Assembly (NCBI GenBank): GCA_902601455.1
Contig: CACKNC010000008.1
Span: 1-62,209, forward strand
Length of the DNA: 62,209 bases
Direction of reading: 5' to 3'
DNA from: an uncultured Alphaproteobacteria bacterium
Lineage (GTDB): Bacteria; Pseudomonadota; Alphaproteobacteria; HIMB59; GCA-002718135
Shown: positions 48,123-54,941 of the stretch, in pieces
Layout of the letters: every line of letters starts with the position of its first letter
How positions within the stretch are numbered: the first letter of the stretch is position 1
Notes under the pieces: model-generated
The model's database searches: none
Told to the model about the DNA's origin: nothing
Seen by the model: the letters and a program-made list of their open reading frames with translations, nothing else
Program-made: the position numbers and the translations under genes

Positions 48123-48821
48123 ATGAAGAAAATAGCAGCCTTTATTGCTTCTGGAAGTGGGATGGGTGCTGATGCAGCTAAGCACTTATCGTTAAAAGGA
48201 TATGATGTAGCAATAATGTCATCCTCTGGAAAAGGAGAAAAATTAGCAAATGACCTAGGTGGTTTTGGATATACAGGTAGTAATTTAAGCACCAAAGACA
48301 TTAATGAGTTTCTTATTCAAACTAAATCAAAGTTTGGAAAAATTGATGTACTAGTAAATAGTGCTGGACATGGTCCAAAAGGTGACATTCTAAAAATTAG
48401 TGATGAAGATTGGATTAAAGGAATGGAAATTTATTTTTTGAACGTAGTGAGAGCAGTAAGAATTATTACACCAATTATGCAAACACAAAAAAGAGGGTCA
48501 ATAATAAATATTTCAACTTTTGCGACATTTGAGCCAAATTTAAATTTTCCTACATCAGGGGTTTTTAGATCGGGATTGGCGGCATTTACAAAAATTTACT
48601 CAGATAAGTACGCTAAGGATAATATAAGAATAAATAATATATTACCTGGTTTCATTGATAGCTTGCCTGAAAAAGAAGAATTTTTAAAAAAAATTCCTCT
48701 TGGGCGTTATGGAAAAGTTAGTGAAATTTCAGCCATCGTTGAAATGTTAGCGTCAGAGGGTGGAAGTTATATTACTGGCCAAAATATTAGAGTTGATGGC
48801 GGAATCACACGATCTGTCTAA
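48123..48821 (+). CDS. SDR family oxidoreductase with altered active site
   Basis: A 232-aa short-chain dehydrogenase. The Rossmann start reads FIASGSGMGADAAKHL rather than TGxxxGxG. VLVNSAGHG keeps the NAG region, but where a normal SDR has YxxxK the sequence is FPTSGVFRSGLAAFTK: the Tyr is Ser and the Lys is Arg. The end (LPGFIDSLPEKEEFL, GRYGKVSEISAIV, YITGQNIRVDGGITRSV) is conserved. A subgroup with the same TSxxxR pattern exists in other alphaproteobacteria, so this is a lineage feature, not random damage. Substrate unknown. Confidence 0.85.
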   Translation: MKKIAAFIASGSGMGADAAKHLSLKGYDVAIMSSSGKGEKLANDLGGFGYTGSNLSTKDINEFLIQTKSKFGKIDVLVNSAGHGPKGDILKISDEDWIKGMEIYFLNVVRAVRIITPIMQTQKRGSIINISTFATFEPNLNFPTSGVFRSGLAAFTKIYSDKYAKDNIRINNILPGFIDSLPEKEEFLKKIPLGRYGKVSEISAIVEMLASEGGSYITGQNIRVDGGITRSV

Positions 48822-48829
48822 ATTATCTG

Positions 48830-49621
48830 ATGTCAAAAATAAATTATAAAACTATTTTATTAAAAAAAAATAAAGAACCAATAAGTTGTTTAACAGCTTA
48901 CTCTAAGCCGTTGGCGTGTATTTTAGATGGAAGAGTAGATATAATTTTAGTTGGTGATTCGTTGGGCACAACTCTTTATGGTATGAAAAATACTAGATCT
49001 GTTAATCTTAAAATGATGATGAATCATGGAAAAGCTGTTGTTAGTAATACAAAAACATCAATGACAATAATTGATATGCCTTACAAAACATATAGGAACA
49101 AAAAAGAGGCATTAAAAAATGCTTTAGATATTTTGTCTTATACAAAAGCAGATTTTATTAAAATAGAAACTGATAGTAAAAACATAGATATAGTCAGGCA
49201 TTTATCAAATAATAAAATAAAAATAGTAGCCCATATAGGTGTGACTCCTCAAAAATTTTCAGATTTCAGTAAAATTAGAAGTGTTGGAAAAAATTTAAAT
49301 GAAATAGAAAATTTAGTAAATCTTGCAAAAAAACTTGAAAATGCAGGGGCTAAACTTATTGTATTAGAATGCATGGGAATGAAGGCTTCAAAAAAAATTA
49401 CAAATATTTTAAAAATACCTACTATCGGAATTGGTGCCTCAAAATATTGTGATGGTCAAGTTTTAGTCATTGATGATATTTTGAATCTTAACTCAAATAC
49501 TAACAAACCAAAGTTTATAAAAACTTATACTAATATTGAAAAAAATATAATTAGAGCAGTAAAAAATTTTACTAAAGAAGTTAAAAACAAAAAATTTCCC
49601 TCAAAAAAACAATCTTATTAA
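48830..49621 (+). CDS. panB: 3-methyl-2-oxobutanoate hydroxymethyltransferase
   Basis: A 263-aa enzyme of pantothenate (CoA) synthesis that hydroxymethylates ketoisovalerate using methylene-THF. CLTAYSKPLA, ILVGDSLGTTLYG, VVSNTKTSMTIIDMPY, AHIGVTPQKF, the catalytic Glu in LIVLECMG and PTIGIGASKYCDGQVLVIDD are all visible. It follows the SDR gene by 8 nt. panC is not in the window. Convergent with the carbonic anhydrase gene, with only 3 bp between stops. Confidence 0.95.
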   Translation: MSKINYKTILLKKNKEPISCLTAYSKPLACILDGRVDIILVGDSLGTTLYGMKNTRSVNLKMMMNHGKAVVSNTKTSMTIIDMPYKTYRNKKEALKNALDILSYTKADFIKIETDSKNIDIVRHLSNNKIKIVAHIGVTPQKFSDFSKIRSVGKNLNEIENLVNLAKKLENAGAKLIVLECMGMKASKKITNILKIPTIGIGASKYCDGQVLVIDDILNLNSNTNKPKFIKTYTNIEKNIIRAVKNFTKEVKNKKFPSKKQSY

Positions 49622-49624
49622 AGT

Positions 49625-50269
49625 TTATAAATTTTCAAATTCATCTGTAAGAGGGTTTAAGAATTTTAAATCTCCTGACCCAATATCATGGATCAATCCA
49701 TGAATTGATAATTTTTTATCTTTAACAGCCTTTTTTACAAAAGGAAAACTGTATAAATTTTTAACTGAGACTTTTATGCTTTCCTTTTCCAGTTGATCTA
49801 TTTGTTCTTTTTCTTCAGTATTTTTTTTTATATTATTAAATGCAGGCAAAAGCATACTCAGCCATTTGTTTAAATATTCATAATCTGGATTTAAAATACT
49901 TGAATGCATTTTATGTCCATGTTTGATACCTCCACAATTTCTATGGCCTAAAATAATTAGGTGTTGAATTTTAAGTCCTTTAATTGCATATTCTAAAGCA
50001 GCGGTTGTTCCATAATTTACAAAATCTGCAGAATATGAGGGAACTAAATTTGCGATATTTCTATGAATAAAAAAATACCCTTCATTTGCTCCAAATATTG
50101 AAGTTGCGTGAACTCTTGAATCACAACACGAAATAATCATTGCTTTAGGATTCTGGCCAAAAGAAGCTAATTCTTTAAAATTTTTTTCATTTTCTAGGTA
50201 AGCACTAGATTTCCATTTCTTGTATCCTCTTACTAAAAACTCTGGAAGTGGTGATAATTTATTAATCAT
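49625..50269 (-). CDS. Beta-class carbonic anhydrase
   Basis: A 214-aa zinc enzyme interconverting CO2 and bicarbonate. Zinc ligands are Cys48 in SCCDSRVH (with the Asp50-Arg52 dyad), His109 and Cys112 in LGHRNCGG. NEGYFFIHRNIANLVP and NYGTTAALEYAIKGLKI are typical of the plant-type beta clade. It may feed bicarbonate to carboxylases. Monocistronic, divergent from dusA across 95 bp. Confidence 0.94.
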   Translation of the reverse strand: MINKLSPLPEFLVRGYKKWKSSAYLENEKNFKELASFGQNPKAMIISCCDSRVHATSIFGANEGYFFIHRNIANLVPSYSADFVNYGTTAALEYAIKGLKIQHLIILGHRNCGGIKHGHKMHSSILNPDYEYLNKWLSMLLPAFNNIKKNTEEKEQIDQLEKESIKVSVKNLYSFPFVKKAVKDKKLSIHGLIHDIGSGDLKFLNPLTDEFENL

Positions 50270-50364
50270 GATTTAGATATATTTATAATTTATATTAAGT
50301 AATTATTGTAGGCAAGGAATTAGAAGTTTATTTACTCGATATATTTTGGAAAATTAATTAATAT

Positions 50365-51351
50365 ATGAAAAAAGTTCTTGATAGAAAATTTTGTGTTGCT
50401 CCAATGATGGGCTATACAACTCCATATGCAAGAAACCTTTACAGAATTTTATCAAAAAATACTTTTTTATTTTCTGAAATGATTGCATCAAAAACACTTA
50501 TTAATTCAAAAAATTTACAAACAATAATTGCAAATGAGCAACAAAATCCAATAGCCCTTCAAGTAGGTGGATCTGAATATGATGATTTAAAATTAAGTTC
50601 AAAAATAGCTTACGAATTAAATTACGATGAAATAAATTTAAATGTAGGATGCCCAAGTAAGGCTGTTCAAAAAGGAAGTTTTGGCGCATGCTTAATGCAA
50701 GACAAAGTCCTTGTAAGAAACTGCCTCGAGGCAATGAAAATTAATAAAAATATTGAAGTATCAATTAAATGCCGAATTGGTCTTGGAAAAGATTTTAATT
50801 ATGATTTTTTTGAAGAATTTATTGATGAGATTCTAAAGAGCGAAATCAAAGTAGTGTATGTACATGCAAGGAATGCAATATTAAAAGGTATAAGCCCTAA
50901 GGGTAACAGAAATATACCCCCACTGAATTATAACTTTGTCTCAAAAATTAAATCAAAATATCCTGATATTACTTTTATACTGAATGGTGGTATAAGTAGT
51001 ATAAACAAGGCAGTCGAATTATCCAAGATTTATGATGGTGTTATGCTAGGAAGGTTGATTCAAAATAACCCATTTTGTTTAAAAGATGTTGATAGATTGT
51101 TTTATAATGAGTCTAATAATTATATTATATCTGAAAAAACTATTAAAGATTACTTTAACTTTATAAAACCAAAAAAAGGCAAAGATTCAATTTATAGACT
51201 ATTAAGTCCATTGCTAAATATTTTTTTTGGAATTCCTGATGCCAAACAATTTAAGATTGATATACACTCAAAAATGAAAAACCAAAATTTTGATAATCTT
51301 GAGCAGATATTTTTGAAATTTGTAAATGAGAAAAAACTCCTAATTAACTAA
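50365..51351 (+). CDS. dusA: tRNA-dihydrouridine synthase A
   Basis: A 328-aa FMN enzyme that reduces uridines in the tRNA D-loop (U20/U20a for DusA). VAPMMGYTTPYARNLYRILS at the start, EMIASKTLINS, PIALQVGGSEYDDL, the catalytic cysteine in LNVGCPSKAVQKGSFGACLM and VKCRIG-like SIKCRIGLGKDF are present; VYVHARNAILKGISPKGNR separates DusA from DusB. Its stop interlocks with the PagL-like gene on the other strand. Confidence 0.93.
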   Translation: MKKVLDRKFCVAPMMGYTTPYARNLYRILSKNTFLFSEMIASKTLINSKNLQTIIANEQQNPIALQVGGSEYDDLKLSSKIAYELNYDEINLNVGCPSKAVQKGSFGACLMQDKVLVRNCLEAMKINKNIEVSIKCRIGLGKDFNYDFFEEFIDEILKSEIKVVYVHARNAILKGISPKGNRNIPPLNYNFVSKIKSKYPDITFILNGGISSINKAVELSKIYDGVMLGRLIQNNPFCLKDVDRLFYNESNNYIISEKTIKDYFNFIKPKKGKDSIYRLLSPLLNIFFGIPDAKQFKIDIHSKMKNQNFDNLEQIFLKFVNEKKLLIN

Positions 51352-51884
51352 AAAGGTTTTTGATAAGAAAGAGATAATACTTCTACTCCTGGATTTTTAT
51401 CTCCAATATTGGCATTTGAAATATGAGCAAGAGATAAACCTATTCTATTATTATTTTTAAGTAAATAACTAATCTCGAAAGTAGTTTTAAATTGAAGCCA
51501 CTTTCCTAAATTTTTTCCAGTTCCATTATCATAATAACCTACTCCAAGACTTGGTGTAAAATTGAAATCATTGTTTTTTCCAGTAAATAATTCCCCTAAG
51601 TTATCATCGATATAAAAACCTGTATTAATATAAGTGGCAGAGTCACCTGTTAACTCGATACCATAAAAAGGTTTTAGAAAAAAAAAGTTATCTTCTTCAG
51701 GGCCAATTTCAAAAATAACGTTATCATATCTTTTTTCAAACCTAATATCCCCTGTTAAATTATTTCCTTGTAAATCTTCATCTAATTCAAAATCGTAAAA
51801 TCCAACAGAATAAACATTATATCCTGAAGCAAAAGAAGAGAAGGAGTGAAAAAGAAAAAATACCAATATGAAACAATATCTCAT
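51348..51884 (-). CDS. PagL-like lipid A 3-O-deacylase (acyloxyacyl hydrolase family)
   Basis: A 178-aa outer-membrane protein with signal peptide MRYCFILVFFLFHSFSSFASG. The rest alternates beta-strands and ends in Phe. The active-site segment HISNANIGDKNPGVE places His154, Ser156 and Glu168 with exactly the +2 and +14 spacing of Pseudomonas PagL (His126, Ser128, Glu140). It likely removes the 3-O-acyl chain from lipid A. Overall length agrees with the family. Downstream of rpoH by 30 nt on the same strand. Confidence 0.8.
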   Translation of the reverse strand: MRYCFILVFFLFHSFSSFASGYNVYSVGFYDFELDEDLQGNNLTGDIRFEKRYDNVIFEIGPEEDNFFFLKPFYGIELTGDSATYINTGFYIDDNLGELFTGKNNDFNFTPSLGVGYYDNGTGKNLGKWLQFKTTFEISYLLKNNNRIGLSLAHISNANIGDKNPGVEVLSLSYQKPF

Positions 51885-51914
51885 TACAAGACAATATGAA
51901 TAAATATTGAAATT

Positions 51915-52778
51915 TCAAATAAAAAATTCTTTTTCTTGGTTAGATATATCTAATATAGCGGTTTTTAATTTTTCGAGAGCTTTTGTTTCAATTTGTCTTA
52001 CTCTTTCCTTGCTAATCTTGAGCATGGATCCTAACTCATCAAGGGTAACACTTTTGTCTTTTAATTTGCGCATTTTAATTATTGTTTTTTCTCTATCATT
52101 TAGAGTCATAATGGCTTTTTGGATAAAACCTTTTTTCATATCACCATCGCTAAAACTTTGATAAACCTCTTCAGGGTTAGGTCTATCATCTTGTAATAAG
52201 CTCATAAGATCATTTTCAGATTCACCATCTATCTTCTGATTTAGAAATACATCACCACCAGTTAATCTAGACTCCATATTTTGAACTTCCAAATTTTTAA
52301 CATTCAGCATATTTGAAACTTCGTCTAATTCTCTTTGACCCATATAATCTGAAGATACATCAGATATTTTCTGTTTGATTTTTCTTAAATTAAAAAATAA
52401 AGCTTTTTGAGAAGCAGTAGATCCTGTCTTAACGACAGACCAATTTTTTAAGATGTAGTCTTGAATTGACGCTCTTATCCACCAAGAGGCATATGTAGAA
52501 AGTCTAAAATCTTTAGAAATATCAAATTTTTCTAAAGCATGCATTATGCCGAGTACTCCTTCATGAATAAGATCATCCAGGGGAATACCATAGCTTGAAT
52601 ACTTTTTGGCATATGATACTGCTAATCTCAAATATGCATTTAAAATTACCTGTAAAGATTTAGAATTTTTCTCTAATCTCCACTTTTCAATATGAAAGAA
52701 CTCTTCTTCTTTTTCAAGTATCTTAGATTTTCTTGAAAAACTGACAAGATTGTTTGATATTATTTCGTTTATTTTCAT
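51915..52778 (-). CDS. rpoH: RNA polymerase sigma-32 factor
   Basis: A 287-aa heat-shock sigma factor. Region 2 (LRLAVSYAKKYSSYGIPLDD then LIHEGVLGIMHALEKFD and STYASWWIRASIQDYILKNW) is followed by the RpoH box-like SVVKTGSTASQKALFFNLRK, which separates RpoH from RpoD. Region 4 has an HTH in VTLDELGSMLKISKERVRQIE. No temperature-sensing leader is obvious in the 32-nt gap. It follows the degenerate phosphatase gene on the same strand, and the PagL-like gene comes next. Confidence 0.93.
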   Translation of the reverse strand: MKINEIISNNLVSFSRKSKILEKEEEFFHIEKWRLEKNSKSLQVILNAYLRLAVSYAKKYSSYGIPLDDLIHEGVLGIMHALEKFDISKDFRLSTYASWWIRASIQDYILKNWSVVKTGSTASQKALFFNLRKIKQKISDVSSDYMGQRELDEVSNMLNVKNLEVQNMESRLTGGDVFLNQKIDGESENDLMSLLQDDRPNPEEVYQSFSDGDMKKGFIQKAIMTLNDREKTIIKMRKLKDKSVTLDELGSMLKISKERVRQIETKALEKLKTAILDISNQEKEFFI

Positions 52779-52810
52779 ATATAGTTATACGAAAAAAAAT
52801 GTGATTTGGA

Positions 52811-53623
52811 TCAGTTAGACTCAAATAATTCTAATATTTCTCCATCAGCACTAAATATTCCCGCTAAAACCTTATGATTTGTTAATGGCTGCCTAAATAA
52901 AGTGCATAAAATTTTACTTTTAGAGTTTTCTAAATCATTATAAGGATTGGACTGGTAACCTCTAACTATTCTTTTAAAAGTATTGTAAGGCCGTTCAATC
53001 AAAGAAAAGTTTTGATAACCCCACCAAAAACAGTCATTTTGAGCTGACAAAGGTCTTGATATATCTACTCCTCTATTTACAAATAAAACTTTTCTGGAAA
53101 CACTAAATGCAGCGTGTTTTAAGTTTGAGAAATACTCTTTATGTCCAGGAATAGATGAGATTTTAGTATTTAATTTCGAAGTGAGTTTGTTAATTTGAAT
53201 AGTTCCTTGTGATGCAATATCTCTAAATTCACTAGGTTCAAAATTGTAGGATATTAAAGTCTGATCCACTCCATGACTAAATATCCAGTCTATGATCTCT
53301 ATTGGATTTGGGGCAGTTTGAAGTTGAAGGAGCTTACTAAACATCTCTTCTTGTGCCCCTCTAAGAAAAATAATATCCTCATTCTTTAATTTGTATTTAG
53401 CCATCAAATCAAACCTAAGGTTTATTATTTCGGTAATAGTTTCTTTTGATTTACTTCCATATCCAATAACATTACCTAAAAAGATTAATTTATCACCCTC
53501 TTCAAAGTTTGATAAAATATATTTTTTAATTGATTGAAAAGAATTTAACTGAGAATGCAAAGAGCCAACAGCCCATATCTTGTTAACATTTTTAAACTCT
53601 TGAAATTTATTTTCTTTAGTCAA
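52811..53623 (-). CDS. Degenerate metallophosphoesterase-like protein
   Basis: A 270-aa protein with the layout of serine/threonine-type calcineurin-fold phosphatases, but its metal motifs are changed: GDxHG is GSLHSQLN, GDxVDRG is FLGNVIGYGSKS, GNHE is RGAQEEMF. Later SSIPGHKEYFSNLKHAAFSV and FVNRGVDISRPLSAQND match the substrate and second histidine regions only loosely. It probably cannot bind two metals, so it may be a regulatory pseudo-enzyme. Placed between carD (0-nt gap) and rpoH (32 nt) on one strand, it may be tied to stress transcription. Family assignment is by pattern and somewhat uncertain. Confidence 0.65.
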   Translation of the reverse strand: MTKENKFQEFKNVNKIWAVGSLHSQLNSFQSIKKYILSNFEEGDKLIFLGNVIGYGSKSKETITEIINLRFDLMAKYKLKNEDIIFLRGAQEEMFSKLLQLQTAPNPIEIIDWIFSHGVDQTLISYNFEPSEFRDIASQGTIQINKLTSKLNTKISSIPGHKEYFSNLKHAAFSVSRKVLFVNRGVDISRPLSAQNDCFWWGYQNFSLIERPYNTFKRIVRGYQSNPYNDLENSKSKILCTLFRQPLTNHKVLAGIFSADGEILELFESN

Positions 53624-54124
53624 TTATTTATTTCTTAATATTGTTTCAATTTTTTCAGTTGATTGAAAATAATCTGTTTTTTCAACAGCCGCTACCTCTC
53701 TTGCAAGTCTCTCAATAGCTACTTGAAACATCTGTCTTTCACTATAAGATTGTTCAGATTGAGTATTTTTACGAAATAAGTCCCTAACAACTTCAGAGAT
53801 TTTTATAGGATCACCAGAAAAAATTTTTGCATCATATTCTTGCGCTCTTCTACTCCACATTATTCTTCGTATTTTTGGTTTAAGTTTCAACACTTCGTAG
53901 ACTTCATCAATTATTTTTTTTGATGAAATTTTTCTTAAACCCACCTCTTCCTGTTTATCAATGGGAACTCTAATAGTTAACTTTGATTGCTCCATTTTAA
54001 CAACATAAAAAGTACTCTTAATGTTGGCAATTTCCATAGTTTCGATTTTTACAATTTCTCCCACACCATGTTTAGGATATACAACAGTTTCTCCGATTTT
54101 AAACTCAACTTTTTTTGGACTCAT
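53624..54124 (-). CDS. carD: CarD family transcriptional regulator
   Basis: A 166-aa CarD_CdnL_TRCF protein. The N-terminal RNA-polymerase-binding Tudor-like domain reads FKIGETVVYPKHGVGEIVKI and STFYVVKMEQSKLTIRVPID; the C-terminal helical DNA-binding part reads MWSRRAQEYDAKIFSGDPIK and YSERQMFQVAIERLAREVA. CarD stabilises open complexes at rRNA and other promoters in bacteria. The order fdxA-carD with rpoH nearby is common in alphaproteobacteria. Its stop abuts the start of the phosphatase-like gene. Confidence 0.95.
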   Translation of the reverse strand: MSPKKVEFKIGETVVYPKHGVGEIVKIETMEIANIKSTFYVVKMEQSKLTIRVPIDKQEEVGLRKISSKKIIDEVYEVLKLKPKIRRIMWSRRAQEYDAKIFSGDPIKISEVVRDLFRKNTQSEQSYSERQMFQVAIERLAREVAAVEKTDYFQSTEKIETILRNK

Positions 54125-54127
54125 ATA

Positions 54128-54460
54128 TTATCTACCTGGTTTTTCACTAAAGTGATTTTCAAATTTATTTTCCACATCCTGCCATTTTTTTGCATCATGA
54201 GGTGGTTCTTTTTTTTCTGTAATAACTGGCCATATTTCTGAATACTTTCTGTTTACTTCTGCCCATTTCTCCATACCTTCTTCAGTATCTGAATGTATTG
54301 CCTCAATTGGACACTCAGGCTCACACACTCCACAGTCAATACACTCATCAGGATGGATAACAAGCATATTTTCTCCTTCATAAAAACAATCTACAGGACA
54401 CACATCAACACAATCCATATGTTTGCATTTAATACAGCCTTCATCTACAACGTATGTCAT
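54128..54460 (-). CDS. fdxA: 7Fe ferredoxin FdxA
   Basis: A 110-aa ferredoxin carrying one 3Fe-4S and one 4Fe-4S cluster. The cysteines in [18 protein letters not shown] (Cys9, 12, 17, 21, 25) and [12 protein letters not shown] follow the alphaproteobacterial FdxA pattern exactly, and the C-terminal extension ([19 protein letters not shown]) is the usual one. The electron partner is unknown. Starts 1 nt into the TerB-like gene's stop codon (TAATG), and carD follows after 3 nt. Confidence 0.95.
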   Translation of the reverse strand: MTYVVDEGCIKCKHMDCVDVCPVDCFYEGENMLVIHPDECIDCGVCEPECPIEAIHSDTEEGMEKWAEVNRKYSEIWPVITEKKEPPHDAKKWQDVENKFENHFSEKPGR

Positions 54461-54909
54461 TATTTTTGATCTTTCTGAGCTGCCCTAATTTTAGCATTTC
54501 CACACTCCACATCAGAAATGTATAGAAGCCCTGCAAGCCTCCTAATGAGGTTCGTCTCAAAATCATGAATTTCATTATCAGCCAATATTATTTCCCAAAG
54601 AACTTCAATAAGTTTAATTTTATTTTCATCTGAATAAAGTTTATTCAATTTAGATGTGTAAAAAAATAATGATTTAGTATTGTCTTTGTTTTCGAAAGCT
54701 TTAGTTAAACTGTGCTCAACAATTTTAGGATCTTCTTTAAACACATTAATCAAGCTATAGGAAATTTTATTCATTTCTTCTTGTGTAATTTGACCATCAG
54801 TATTTGCTGCCTCAATCATCAAACCAGATAAAATATCAATTTCTTTGTTTTCAATTTCTGAATTTATATTTGGTTCACTAGCAAAAATATTTTTTAAAGA
54901 TTGTAACAC
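54460..54909 (-). CDS. TerB-like (tellurite resistance family) protein
   Basis: A 149-aa all-helical protein with two EF-hand-like turns typical of the TerB domain: [17 protein letters not shown] (residues about 34-50) and [20 protein letters not shown] near the C-terminus. TerB domains bind metals in stress and phage-defence contexts; the single-gene chromosomal form here is the widespread COG4103-like kind and is not evidence of a ter operon. It overlaps fdxA by 1 nt and follows the helicase by 32 nt. Confidence 0.8.
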   Translation of the reverse strand: MLQSLKNIFASEPNINSEIENKEIDILSGLMIEAANTDGQITQEEMNKISYSLINVFKEDPKIVEHSLTKAFENKDNTKSLFFYTSKLNKLYSDENKIKLIEVLWEIILADNEIHDFETNLIRRLAGLLYISDVECGNAKIRAAQKDQK

Positions 54910-54941
54910 GATAATTCCTTTTTTATATTTTATATATTTCT

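Noticed and set aside
44844..49621. The 44.8-49.6 kb region as a mobile or genomic island
   Set aside because: No integrase, direct repeats or tRNA edge is seen, and panB and neighbouring core genes share the same style of short gaps and overlaps. Only gmd-fcl look possibly acquired.
54460..54909. TerB-like gene as part of a tellurite or phage defence (ter) system
   Set aside because: No other ter genes are near; it overlaps fdxA by one base and belongs to a housekeeping block. Single TerB-domain proteins are common.
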